Source: Pseudopedobacter saltans DSM 12145 (lineage in GTDB: Bacteria > Bacteroidota > Bacteroidia > Sphingobacteriales > Sphingobacteriaceae). Taken from it: 64,000 nt of DNA. The stretch spans positions 3,658,001 through 3,722,000 of the forward strand of contig NC_015177.1 of the NCBI RefSeq assembly GCF_000190735.1, given 5' to 3'. The notes under the pieces were generated by a model. It was given only the letters and a program-made list of their open reading frames with translations, had not been told where the DNA came from and did not search any database. Within the stretch, counting starts at the first letter, position 1; each line of letters begins with the position of its first letter. The translations under genes were made by a program, and so were the position numbers. Shown piece after piece: positions 36,815 through 45,553 of the stretch.

Positions 36815-36922
36815 CATTCCCTCCGCCGGCATTATCCGGATCAGGTGTTCATCATAAATTATAATCATTATGATGAAGGGTATGATCTCAGCCTTTATTC
36901 GTGTAATTAAACAAGGCACCCC
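36815..36922 (-). promoter_or_regulatory. TPP riboswitch (THI element)
   Basis: Read on the minus strand it opens GGGGTGCC, contains the conserved GGCTGAGATCATACCC, a 10-bp P3 extension (TTCATCATAA pairing with TTATGATGAA), then CCTGATCCGGATAATGCCGG and closes with CGGAGGGAA. All conserved thi-box blocks are in order. It lies about 80 nt before the TonB receptor start and senses thiamine pyrophosphate. Confidence 0.96.
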
Positions 36923-36933
36923 ATTTGATGAGG

Positions 36934-36941
36934 CAAATATA
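36934..36941 (-). promoter_or_regulatory. -7 box of the riboswitch transcript
   Basis: TATATTTG on the minus strand, 12 nt before the first riboswitch base, matches the TAnnTTTG consensus. The -33 element is weak. Confidence 0.55.
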
Positions 36942-37050
36942 GCGCTAATAGTCAATAAATAAAAATCGTGGTATTTTCCATGTTTATCCTAACTAACAAT
37001 AGATTATGATTTTTACTTTTTACCTTTGGTTTTTGACTTTGTATAAAAAG

Positions 37051-37058
37051 TAAATTTG
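37051..37058 (+). promoter_or_regulatory. -7 box of the M16 peptidase gene
   Basis: TAAATTTG, matching TAnnTTTG, 24 nt before the ATG at 37083; a TTTG lies 22 nt upstream at 37025-37028, a slightly long spacing. Confidence 0.45.
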
Positions 37059-37082
37059 TCTATCTTTTATTAAAAAATCTCT

Positions 37083-39929
37083 ATGGTGAAATATTCATAC
37101 ATAACCATTGCGGCCTTAACATTGGCTGTTTCCGCTTGTACTCCAAAGGTTAAGGTGGAAAGTCCGCAAGCAGTTCAGCAAACGCTTTCCAAAGCTATTC
37201 CAACAGATAGTAATGTAGTAATAGGAAAATTGTCTAATGGACTTACCTATTATATCAGAAAAAATACTGAACCGAAAAACAGGGCTGAACTTTATTTGGT
37301 AAATAAAATAGGTTCTATTGTTGAGGATGATGATCAGCTAGGTCTGGCTCATTTTACGGAGCATATGGCGTTTAATGGAACAAGAGATTTCCCGAAAAAC
37401 GAATTGATTAATTATTTGCAAAAGGCCGGAGTTCGATTTGGAGCTGATCTAAATGCTTATACCGGATTTGACCAGACGGTTTATCAATTGCCTTTGCCAA
37501 CGGACAGCGCCAATTTGTTTAAGAAAGGTTTTGATATTTTATCCAACTGGGCGGGCTTCGTAACTTTTGATGATTTCGAAATAGATCAGGAAAGAGGAGT
37601 AATCATTGAAGAAGACAGACAGCGCGGTAAAAATGCTCAGGAAAGAATGACGAAACAAATTCTACCCGTATTGTTGGCGAATTCCAGATATGCAGAAAGA
37701 TTACCGATAGGAAAGGTAGATATCTTAAAGAGCTTTAAGTATGAGGCTATCAAACGTTTTTATAAGGATTGGTACAGACCAGATTTACAGGCGGTGATAG
37801 CTGTAGGAGACTTTGATATTGCCGAAGTTGAGCAATTGATAAAAGAGAATTTCTCTGAACTTAAAAATCCAGAGAATGCGCGGAACAGAGAGGCCTATGG
37901 CTTACCGGGAAATAAGGAGCCTCTGGTTAAAATTGTTACCGATCCCGAGTATCCTTATAATGTCGCTTCGGTTACTTATAAACATCAGGAGGTTGTTGAG
38001 AAAACAGAGGCTGATCTTTTATTGAAAATGGAAACAGGTCTGATTAATGAGATGTTGTCCAACAGATTAAATGAAATTCTTCAAAAAGGAAATGCGCCAT
38101 TTGTTTTTGCACAGAGTTCATACGGTGCTTTTCAGGGCGGCTTAGCCAATGCAGATGCCTTTAGTAGTTTCGTTGTTGCAAAGGACGGGACAGGTTTAAA
38201 AAATGCGACAGAAGCTGTGCTGGCAGAAAATATCCGCATGAAAAAATTCGGATTTACAGAAACCGAACTTACAAGAGCTAAAACAAACTTGTTAACTGCA
38301 ATAGAAAAGCAATATAAAGAGAAAGATAAAACACAGTCGTCTGTTTATGTAGATGCATATACGGAGAATTTTTTGAAGGGTCAGGCTATTCCAAGTATAG
38401 ACTTTGTTTTCAGTTTTTATAAAGCCAATATGGACCAGATAACATTGAATAATGTAAATAAACTGGCCGCAGGGATGGTGACTGATGAAAATATGATTGC
38501 TATCATTCAGGCGCCGGACAAAGAGAAAGCAAACTTACCAACTGATGCTGAGTTTCTATCCTGGATAAAAAATGCAGGGACAAATGTTACCGCCTATGTT
38601 GATGAAGTAATCGACCAACCTTTAATGGCCAACAAACCAGCTGCCGGACAAATAATTTCTGAAAAGAAAGTTGTAGAAATTGGCGTTACTGAGCTTAATT
38701 TATCTAATGGAATAAAAGTTGTCCTGAAACCGACAGACTTTAAAAATGATCAGATTTTATTCACAGCATCTAAAAACGGAGGATCTTCGTTAGCTTCTGA
38801 TGCAGATTTCCGTTCAGCAGAAATGGCAGATGGTTTAGTTGACGCGTCTGGTATTGCAAATTTTGATCCTGTACAATTAGGTAAATTACTCACCGGAAAA
38901 TCTTTATCGGTAACACCATTTATCTCAAATTACAAAGAAGGAATAAAGGGATCTTCATCACCTAAAGATATAGAAACTACATTTCAGCTGATCTATTTGT
39001 ATTTTACACAGCCAAGAAAAGATGTAAATATCTTCAATACGCAAATAGAGGAAACGAAAGCAGTTTTGGCTAACCGCTCTTCTAATCCGACTTCAGTATA
39101 TCAGGATACTATCTCCGCTGTTCTGAATAATTACCACAAAAGGGCAAATGTTGTTACAGAGGGCGAGCTTAAAAATATTAGTTTAGACAAGGCTCTGGAT
39201 TTTTATAAGCAACTGTTCTCTAACGCAGCAGACTTTACCTTCACCTTTGTTGGAAATTTCGACGAAGCAGAGATGAAAGAGTTACTGAAAACCTATATTG
39301 CCAGTTTACCAGCAAAACCTGCTGAAAAATCAAATTACAAAGATTTAGGCTTTTATCCTGCCAAAGGGAAATTAGTTAAAAAGGTTTATAAAGGATTAGA
39401 AGATAAAGCCTCGGTTTTATTGGTATATCATGGCGATTATGAATACAGTAGGGAAGCAAATATGCAATTGAATGCATTGAAATCAGTTTTAGATTTCAAG
39501 ATTTTGGAAAGACTAAGAGAGAAAGAAAGTGGTGTTTATAGTCCAAGAGTTTCTTTGTCATACGATGATATTCCTAAATCAACATATAGTATTTCTGTTT
39601 CTTTTAGCTGTGCGCCTGCTAATGTAGATAAATTGATTGCGGCAGCCGAGGATGAAATTGCTACGCTTAAGAAAAACGGTGCAACTGCTGATGATTTAGT
39701 GAAATTTAAAGCAACTCAAAACAGACAATACGAGCTGGCTTTAAGGGAAAATGGTTATTGGTTGCAGTATTTACAAAAAGCTTATACCGATAATGGTAAG
39801 CCATTGGATGTATTGAGTTATCTAGATAACCTGAAGACGGTTAATAACGAATCGACCAAACAGTCCGCAAATAAATATTTGAATCCAAATAATCAAAAGC
39901 AGTTTATCTTGCTGCCAGAGAAGAAATAG
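37083..39929 (+). CDS. M16-family zinc metallopeptidase lipoprotein
   Basis: A 948-residue periplasmic or outer-membrane lipoprotein (signal ending in AVSACTPKVK). The first M16 unit has the inverted zinc motif HFTEH (His90, Glu93, His94), then ADLNAYTGFDQTVY and the distal glutamate block VIIEEDRQRGKNAQERM. The second, catalytically inactive unit begins near residue 535 (VTELNLSNGIKVVLKPTDFKND). Length and two-unit layout are typical of pitrilysin-like peptidases. The substrate is unknown; it is a single-gene unit with its own terminator. Confidence 0.92.
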   Translation: MVKYSYITIAALTLAVSACTPKVKVESPQAVQQTLSKAIPTDSNVVIGKLSNGLTYYIRKNTEPKNRAELYLVNKIGSIVEDDDQLGLAHFTEHMAFNGTRDFPKNELINYLQKAGVRFGADLNAYTGFDQTVYQLPLPTDSANLFKKGFDILSNWAGFVTFDDFEIDQERGVIIEEDRQRGKNAQERMTKQILPVLLANSRYAERLPIGKVDILKSFKYEAIKRFYKDWYRPDLQAVIAVGDFDIAEVEQLIKENFSELKNPENARNREAYGLPGNKEPLVKIVTDPEYPYNVASVTYKHQEVVEKTEADLLLKMETGLINEMLSNRLNEILQKGNAPFVFAQSSYGAFQGGLANADAFSSFVVAKDGTGLKNATEAVLAENIRMKKFGFTETELTRAKTNLLTAIEKQYKEKDKTQSSVYVDAYTENFLKGQAIPSIDFVFSFYKANMDQITLNNVNKLAAGMVTDENMIAIIQAPDKEKANLPTDAEFLSWIKNAGTNVTAYVDEVIDQPLMANKPAAGQIISEKKVVEIGVTELNLSNGIKVVLKPTDFKNDQILFTASKNGGSSLASDADFRSAEMADGLVDASGIANFDPVQLGKLLTGKSLSVTPFISNYKEGIKGSSSPKDIETTFQLIYLYFTQPRKDVNIFNTQIEETKAVLANRSSNPTSVYQDTISAVLNNYHKRANVVTEGELKNISLDKALDFYKQLFSNAADFTFTFVGNFDEAEMKELLKTYIASLPAKPAEKSNYKDLGFYPAKGKLVKKVYKGLEDKASVLLVYHGDYEYSREANMQLNALKSVLDFKILERLREKESGVYSPRVSLSYDDIPKSTYSISVSFSCAPANVDKLIAAAEDEIATLKKNGATADDLVKFKATQNRQYELALRENGYWLQYLQKAYTDNGKPLDVLSYLDNLKTVNNESTKQSANKYLNPNNQKQFILLPEKK

Positions 39930-39948
39930 CCTTCATTATAGCATATCA

Positions 39949-39986
39949 AAAAAGGGCGACTGAAAATTTTCAGCCGCCCTTTTTAC
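39949..39986 (+). terminator. Intrinsic terminator after the M16 gene
   Basis: AAAAAAGGGCG-ACTGAAAATTTTCAG-CCGCCCTTTTT: an outer GGGCG/CGCCC stem with an inner CTGAAAATTTTCAG palindrome and a T run. A-rich on the left, so it can work for both strands. Confidence 0.85.
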
Positions 39987-40006
39987 AAAAAAAATCTAAA
40001 ATTAAA

Positions 40007-40693
40007 TTAGTCTCTTCTTCCCAATAACATGGAAGCATAGTAAACCAAAGTTGCTAAAGATGATAGCGCGGCTACTACGTAAGTCATTGCAGCCCACCAA
40101 AGCGCACTTTTAGCTTGTTGATGCTCGACAGTAGTCTGCATAATACCTTTGTTAGACTGTAACCAGGCTAAAGCTCTGTTGCTGGCGTCAAACTCGACAG
40201 GAAGTGTAACAAAGCTAAAGATAGTTGTAATTGCTAAAGCCCCAACACCAATTGCCAGAACATAAGGATTTCCACCAAAAACCATTAACATAACGCCAAT
40301 CATTAATACCCATTGTACCAGATTAGATGCAATGCTAACAATTGGAACCATTGCCGATCTGAATTGTAACCAGCTGTAAGCCTTTGCGTGTTGTACCGCA
40401 TGACCACATTCGTGGGCAGCAACAGCAGCAGCAGCAATACTTCTTCCATGATAAACATCAGGAGATAAGTTTACAGTTCTGTTTTGTGGGTTATAGTGGT
40501 CTGTTAACTGTCCGTCAACAGAAATAATTTCAACATCGTAAATACCGTTATCATGCAGCATTTTTTCAGCTACTTCTGCGCCGCTCATGCCTGAACTTAG
40601 TGGTTCTTCAGAGAATTGTTTGAATTTACTCTTGAATCGCCATTGTACGATAAAACTGATAACTGCAATACCAATAAAAAGAATTAATGCCAT
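40007..40693 (-). CDS. YugP-type zinc metallopeptidase (PF04298)
   Basis: A 228-residue membrane protein with an N-terminal membrane helix, the zinc motif HECGHAVQHAKAY near residue 93 and two or three C-terminal helices (SIASNLVQWVLMIGVMLMVFGG and others), which matches the YugP family of membrane metallopeptidases. The physiological target is unknown. Its upstream region carries a cluster of TGACAG words. Confidence 0.87.
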   Translation of the reverse strand: MALILFIGIAVISFIVQWRFKSKFKQFSEEPLSSGMSGAEVAEKMLHDNGIYDVEIISVDGQLTDHYNPQNRTVNLSPDVYHGRSIAAAAVAAHECGHAVQHAKAYSWLQFRSAMVPIVSIASNLVQWVLMIGVMLMVFGGNPYVLAIGVGALAITTIFSFVTLPVEFDASNRALAWLQSNKGIMQTTVEHQQAKSALWWAAMTYVVAALSSLATLVYYASMLLGRRD

Positions 40694-40841
40694 AGTTTTT
40701 TTAATTAATCAAAATTCATTTTTCAAAAATCGTTCCCCTTATAGTGCTTCGCAAATCCCGAAAGAAGGAAAAAGAGCGCTTAATGCCTCGTTAACCGATT
40801 TTATCTTTCCCAATAATAATAAAATTCTTTTAGGATAATAT

Positions 40842-40895
40842 TGACAGGGTGACAGAAATTTGTCGATTTTGGGCAAAAGACAGAAATTTTGACAG
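40842..40895. promoter_or_regulatory. Cluster of TGACAG / GACAGAAATTT words
   Basis: TGACAG appears at 40842-40847, 40850-40855 and 40890-40895, with GACAGAAATTT twice (40851 and 40879) and a TGTC at 40861-40864. It lies upstream of the YugP-type gene and after the acetyltransferase stop. It could be a multi-site operator; no known regulator is assigned. Confidence 0.35.
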
Positions 40896-40907
40896 AACTA
40901 TGGGAAA

Positions 40908-41396
40908 TTACGAGATGGGCTTGTGCATCACATAATCATCCAGGATATATTGATGATAAGGAGTGTCAATCGCCTTCTTTATTAAAAAACCTACTTTCTC
41001 GTAAAAATCAACAGCTGGATTGCTGCGGTTAACAAAAAGCTCGATTGTAGAAGCGCCTTCGGCCTTTGCTATTTGTTCGACTTTATTAATCAGAGCTTTA
41101 CCGATACCTTTTCCCTGTCCCTTCGGACTGATATATAATTTATGAATTTTTATGATAGAAGGTTCTTCCGTTTCAGAATAACTGACAAAGCCCAGTGGGA
41201 TATCTTCACCTGCTAAGATAAAATGATGTCCGTTGTCCATTTGCAAAGCCAGCGAATCCTCAGTATAAAACTCATTTAACATGGTCTCTATTTGCCCCTC
41301 AGGTAAAAATTTACTATAAGTTGGCCACCAGGTTTCCTCTGCTATTTGTTTAATTGACTTTAAATCTTCTTTTCGGGCGAACCTGAACGTTATCAT
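40908..41396 (-). CDS. GNAT-family N-acetyltransferase
   Basis: A 162-residue GNAT enzyme. Motifs: ITFRFARKEDLKSIKQIAEETW at the start, IHKLYISPKGQGKGIGKALINKVEQIA with the acetyl-CoA loop QGKGIGKA, and the C-terminal NPAVDFYEKVGFLIKK. The acceptor is unknown. Its ATG overlaps the stop of the gene upstream (ATGA), so it is the last gene of a three-gene operon. Confidence 0.87.
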   Translation of the reverse strand: MITFRFARKEDLKSIKQIAEETWWPTYSKFLPEGQIETMLNEFYTEDSLALQMDNGHHFILAGEDIPLGFVSYSETEEPSIIKIHKLYISPKGQGKGIGKALINKVEQIAKAEGASTIELFVNRSNPAVDFYEKVGFLIKKAIDTPYHQYILDDYVMHKPIS

Positions 41397-41965
41397 AAGT
41401 TTTCAGAGATGAAAATGAATTTATTTGAGAAAGTCAGTTTATAAAAACCATCTTTTTCTGTTAAATATGAATTTTCGGAAATTTGTTTTAAACCTGCCGA
41501 CTGAAAATCTGCTGCTTTGGATAATACGGTAATCGTTTCTCCCGCTGATTTCCATTTACTAAATCCAGATCTTACAACAAAAGCTCGTTCCGAATTTTTT
41601 AGCAGAACAATATCTATTTTCTCAATATATTTTGATAAAGCATCGATGTCGAAATGACCTGTAATAATGTTTACGGCAGAATATCCTTCCTGTATTAAAA
41701 ATAGAAGCGAAGCATCCAAAAAAGATTCTTCAGATGCTTCAATATGCTTTGTATGTTCCTGAAAAACTGCACTGTTATCCTTTTCGGCAACAATAATATC
41801 CATTTTTAATCCAAGTGAATGGATTTTCTCAACATCGTTTTTAAAAACAATCACGGTAGGTGACCATTCTAATAACTGTCCCAGATTTTCTAAATCAAAA
41901 CCCTGGATATCGGCAATTATCAAAGCGGGCTCCTGCTTTTCCCTGATGATGTGATGAGATGACAT
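41393..41965 (-). CDS. Thiamine-pyrophosphokinase-like protein lacking the catalytic motifs
   Basis: A 190-residue protein whose layout (opening SSHHIIREKQEPALIIAD, then LLEWSPTVIVFKNDVEKIHSLGLKMDIIVAEKDN, then LDASLLFLIQEGYSAVNIITGHFD) follows Bacteroidetes thiamine pyrophosphokinases. However, where the kinase has the GDFDS metal motif this protein has AEKDN, and the DxTDxEKAL and TGGRxDH segments read ASEESFLDASL and TGHFDIDAL. If the family is right, the protein is probably catalytically dead. It is sandwiched by 0 and -4 nt spacings between the methyltransferase and acetyltransferase genes. Confidence 0.5.
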   Translation of the reverse strand: MSSHHIIREKQEPALIIADIQGFDLENLGQLLEWSPTVIVFKNDVEKIHSLGLKMDIIVAEKDNSAVFQEHTKHIEASEESFLDASLLFLIQEGYSAVNIITGHFDIDALSKYIEKIDIVLLKNSERAFVVRSGFSKWKSAGETITVLSKAADFQSAGLKQISENSYLTEKDGFYKLTFSNKFIFISENL

Positions 41966-43129
41966 TTATTTTTCTTTTGAACCTGCGTAAAGCTCGTATT
42001 CCAAAAGCCGACAATCTAATTTTCCATTATAAAATTCGATGCGTCTGGATGCACGAAGGCCGATTTTCTTTGCCAAATCCGGGTTACCTGTAAAAATATA
42101 TCCATGGTAGCCCTTACAGGACTGTTTCATGAAATCGCCTATGCGCTTATAAGTAACTTCAAGCTTGGTATGCACACCTAAACGTTCCCCGTATTCCGGA
42201 TTGAACATAATTGCCCCATTTCCTTCGGGAACTTCAGTTTCCGCAAAATCACAAACCTGAAAATCTATCAAACTATCTACCCCTGCAGTTTTTGCATTTT
42301 TCCTGCTGATGTCTACCGCATCTTCAGAGATATCCGAAGCGACGATTTTAAAGTCAATTTTTTTAATAACCTGATCTTTCAGCCTTCTTCTTTCTGCAAA
42401 GAAAACCTCCTCATCATATCCCATAATATGCATAAAGCCATAATTCATCCTGAAAAGGCCCGGAGATCTGTTGGTTGCAATAAGAGCGGCCTCAATCGCC
42501 AAGGTTCCCGACCCGCACATTGGATTCACGAAATGAGATTTGCGGTCCCATTTTGTTGCATATATGGTGCCAGAAGCCAAAGCTTCGAGCATTGGGGCTT
42601 TTCCAGGAATTTTTCTGTAGCTATGTTTAGCCAGCGTTTCGCCAGAAGTATCCAGAAAAATTTCTGCCCTGTCATTTTTCCAGTAAAGATGAACAACAGT
42701 TTTAGAGTAATCCGCACCAGAGTTCGGTCTGATCTTGTGGATCGACTTAATCCTGTCCGCAATTGCATCCTTCACTTTTAAATTTGCAAATAATGGAGTC
42801 GTTATGGTTGGGTTATCCACATTTGAAGTCACCGCAAAAAAGCCACTGAAATCTATCAGTTTTTCCCATTCTATACCGGTGATTTTTTGGTACAATTCAT
42901 CAGGGGTGTCTGCCTTAAATTCCTTCAAGCTATACAGTACCTGACTGGCACATCTTAGATTGAGATTCAGCCTGATACATTCGTTAATACTTACTTTTAA
43001 TTCTACGCCCGTAGGAAAAGTTCTGACAGGTTTGAATCCTAAATTTTTGACTTCATCTTCCAGATAAGAAGCCAGTCTTTTATTACAGGTTATGATAACC
43101 TTTGAGGGAGTGTTGAAAACTTGCGCCAT
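41966..43129 (-). CDS. THUMP-domain rRNA methyltransferase, RlmL-N-terminal/YpsC type
   Basis: A 387-residue SAM-dependent RNA N2-guanine methyltransferase. The N-terminal ferredoxin-like and THUMP part (residues 1-160, with VELKVSINECIRLNLNLRCASQVLYSL) is followed by the Rossmann methyltransferase (FVNPMCGSGTLAIEAALIATN). The catalytic loop reads NPEYGERLG, where most relatives have NPPYGER. By family it would modify a 23S rRNA guanine (as RlmL does at G2445). ATG at 43129 is used; the longer frame starts at a TTG. Confidence 0.86.
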   Translation of the reverse strand: MAQVFNTPSKVIITCNKRLASYLEDEVKNLGFKPVRTFPTGVELKVSINECIRLNLNLRCASQVLYSLKEFKADTPDELYQKITGIEWEKLIDFSGFFAVTSNVDNPTITTPLFANLKVKDAIADRIKSIHKIRPNSGADYSKTVVHLYWKNDRAEIFLDTSGETLAKHSYRKIPGKAPMLEALASGTIYATKWDRKSHFVNPMCGSGTLAIEAALIATNRSPGLFRMNYGFMHIMGYDEEVFFAERRRLKDQVIKKIDFKIVASDISEDAVDISRKNAKTAGVDSLIDFQVCDFAETEVPEGNGAIMFNPEYGERLGVHTKLEVTYKRIGDFMKQSCKGYHGYIFTGNPDLAKKIGLRASRRIEFYNGKLDCRLLEYELYAGSKEK

Positions 43130-43196
43130 AAGAATGTGCAAATTAACGATAAAAATATAGAGATTTGAGCCAAGTTTTTTAAATACCCTTTAGGAG

Positions 43197-43571
43197 ATGG
43201 ATATAAAAGGAAAAGTTCATGAGGTTTCGGAAGTAATGAATGTTACCGAAACATTTAGAAAAAGAGAGTTGGTTTTAGAAATTGCAGAAAATCCACAGTA
43301 TCCAGAGTACGTAAAATTTGAAGCAATTCAGGATCGTTGCTCTTTAATGGACCCTGTGAAAGTTGGAGATGATGTTGAGGTTTTTTTCAATTTAAAAGGA
43401 AGACCGTGGACAGATCCTAAAACAGGAAGAAAAAACTATTTCAATACATTACAAATTTGGAGAGTTAATGTATTGACTGGTCAGGGAGGTATGTCTGCTC
43501 CTGCTCCACAATACGCGCCGCCGGTAGATATGAGTGCTGCGCCAGGAGAGGATGACGATCTTCCATTCTAA
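43197..43571 (+). CDS. DUF3127 protein with an SSB-like C-terminal tip
   Basis: A 124-residue protein of the Bacteroidetes family DUF3127. The N-terminal 95 residues look like a small OB-fold (IKGKVHEVSEVMNVTETFRKRELVLEI, then VKVGDDVEVFFNLKGRPWTDPKTGRKNYFNTLQIWRV). A Pro/Ala-rich linker follows and the protein ends in GEDDDLPF. The last six residues are identical to the end of the canonical SSB in this window (59394-59825), the tip that docks SSB partner proteins. The role is unknown; it is a plausible nucleic-acid-binding partner or competitor of SSB. Confidence 0.8.
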   Translation: MDIKGKVHEVSEVMNVTETFRKRELVLEIAENPQYPEYVKFEAIQDRCSLMDPVKVGDDVEVFFNLKGRPWTDPKTGRKNYFNTLQIWRVNVLTGQGGMSAPAPQYAPPVDMSAAPGEDDDLPF

Positions 43572-43599
43572 ATTAGCCTATTTTCTGATTACAATGCGA

Positions 43600-43640
43600 T
43601 AAAAAGCGGCGCCTATCCCAACGGTGACCGCTTTTTCTTT
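43600..43640 (+). terminator. Intrinsic terminator after the DUF3127 gene
   Basis: AAAAAGCGGC pairs with the downstream CCGCTTTTT, with partial further pairing GCC/GGT inside, followed by a T-rich run. Confidence 0.75.
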
Positions 43641-43699
43641 GTTAAATTATGTTAAACCAATACCTTAACCTGTCTGTCTTTTTTTATATTTGATTGGGT

Positions 43700-45553
43700 A
43701 TGAAGCGAAAAAGCATAAGTTTTATTATTGGCTTGATGAGTTTGGCTATGCTGGGAGTGATAGCGATGCAGTATTATTTCCTTAAGGAATCTTATGTTTT
43801 AAAATCGCAACTTTTTGATCAGTCGGTAAATGATGCGCTGAAAACGGTGGCCTTGAAGATTGAGAGAAGTGAAGCCGCCGAGTTTTTGGTAAAGCGGGCT
43901 GATTCTGAAAAGAAAGAGGAAGAGGAGCGTCGCTTAAAAGAAAAATTGCGACTAGCAAGAAATGAGGACAATAAAGGTAGAAAAGAAGATCCTACGCTAA
44001 CTTTTATCAGAAAGCTTAAAGCCGATCAGGCCAAGTCTGACAGTTTGTTTAAAGTGAGGGATAGCCTCTTAAGAAACCGATATCCAAATATTCTGGTATA
44101 CAACGGCCCTATAAAAACAGATTTTGTAGAGAACACGGCAAATGTTCGTTACGATTTTGAGGAAATAGTAGACGAATTTGGATACAGGCAAGTGGTTAAA
44201 GAAACATATCAACCAACAAAAAACCATAAATTTTCGAAAAAGATAGGTAACGTTGTAATCGATTCGATTAAACAATATGTTGTTGTTGATCCTAATTTGG
44301 GGCCGGTGGTAAAAACTTTAGGAAAGCCTAACTATCTGTCCAGTATTTCCCCTAAACAGTTAGAAGAGGCCAATAAGAAGGAACTGCTTCAGAAACAAAA
44401 AGCTAAAGAAGTGAAACTTTACCTGGATTCTTTAGAGAGTTTAAAGAATAGAAGAGATCTCTTTGATGATATAGCTTCCGAATACCAGAGGGTAAATATT
44501 CCGCTAACTAAAAGAATTCAGAAACATATTTTAGATTCCCTATTAATTCTGGAGCTTGCTAACAATGGTGTCCTAATGAAGTTCAATTACACCGTTGTGA
44601 CCAATAACAACCGGATTGTTTTCGCAAGTCAAAGACATCTCACAGATCCTGATTCAGAAAAGAATGTATATAAAACCGCACTTTTTCCAAGAGATATGGT
44701 TCGGGACGGGGGGATACTGAAGGTAAGTTTCCCTGATAAAAAAAGTTTGATATTGAGTAACATGGATACCGTTTTGGTATCTTCGGGGGCTTTACTGTTG
44801 GTTTTATTCGGCTGTTTTTCATTCACCATATTCTCTATCATACGCCAAAAGAAAATTTCTGAAATGAAAACAGACTTTATTAACAATATGACTCACGAAT
44901 TCAAGACACCCGTTGCAACCATTATGATTGCCAGCGAAGCTTTGAAAGATCCGGAAGTTAATGAAGATAAGGCAAGGGTGCAGCGACTAGCTGGGGTTAT
45001 TTATGACGAAAATGTGCGGCTTGGAGATCATATTGAAAGAGTTCTGAATATTGCTAAAATAGAAAGAGATGATTTCAAACTGGAGAATGTTCCGGTTAAT
45101 ATCCATGATTTAATAATTGGTGTTACAGATAGTATGAGTTTACAGCTGCAGAAGAATAACGCCAACGTAGATTTACAACTAGAGGCTACCTCTCCATTGA
45201 TTATGGGCGATGAATTGCACTTAACAAATGTAATTTATAATTTAATGGATAACGCGAATAAATATGGAGGCGATAACCCGGAAATCACTATTACAACTTA
45301 TAACAAAGGAAAAGAACTGATCATGACGGTTGCGGATAAGGGGATTGGTATGAGCAGAGAACAACAAAACCGAATATTCGATCAGTTTTATAGGGTTCCC
45401 AAAGGAAACGTTCATGATGTTAAGGGATTTGGTCTTGGCCTGAATTATGTGAGTATGATGGTAAAAAAGATGGGTGGTTCTGTAAGTGTGAAAAGTGAAA
45501 AGGATGTCGGTTCTGAATTTGAATTAAGATTTATATCTTATAAATATGACTAA
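43700..45553 (+). CDS. Sensor histidine kinase
   Basis: A 617-residue membrane kinase. One membrane helix lies near residues 7-27, then a long periplasmic or extracytoplasmic part with an acidic/basic coiled segment (residues 60-110), then a second helix (VLVSSGALLLVLFGCFSFTIFSII, about 355-380). The phosphoacceptor is His399 in NNMTHEFKTPVATIM, and the ATPase domain shows NLMDNANKYGG, ADKGIGM and GFGLGLNYV. The input signal is unknown. ATG at 43700 is preferred to a TTG at 43694. It overlaps the response regulator by 8 nt. Confidence 0.94.
   Translation: MKRKSISFIIGLMSLAMLGVIAMQYYFLKESYVLKSQLFDQSVNDALKTVALKIERSEAAEFLVKRADSEKKEEEERRLKEKLRLARNEDNKGRKEDPTLTFIRKLKADQAKSDSLFKVRDSLLRNRYPNILVYNGPIKTDFVENTANVRYDFEEIVDEFGYRQVVKETYQPTKNHKFSKKIGNVVIDSIKQYVVVDPNLGPVVKTLGKPNYLSSISPKQLEEANKKELLQKQKAKEVKLYLDSLESLKNRRDLFDDIASEYQRVNIPLTKRIQKHILDSLLILELANNGVLMKFNYTVVTNNNRIVFASQRHLTDPDSEKNVYKTALFPRDMVRDGGILKVSFPDKKSLILSNMDTVLVSSGALLLVLFGCFSFTIFSIIRQKKISEMKTDFINNMTHEFKTPVATIMIASEALKDPEVNEDKARVQRLAGVIYDENVRLGDHIERVLNIAKIERDDFKLENVPVNIHDLIIGVTDSMSLQLQKNNANVDLQLEATSPLIMGDELHLTNVIYNLMDNANKYGGDNPEITITTYNKGKELIMTVADKGIGMSREQQNRIFDQFYRVPKGNVHDVKGFGLGLNYVSMMVKKMGGSVSVKSEKDVGSEFELRFISYKYD

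Noticed and set aside
42428-42781. 117-residue plus-strand frame within the rRNA methyltransferase
   Set aside because: Antisense shadow of a conserved enzyme; no homology.
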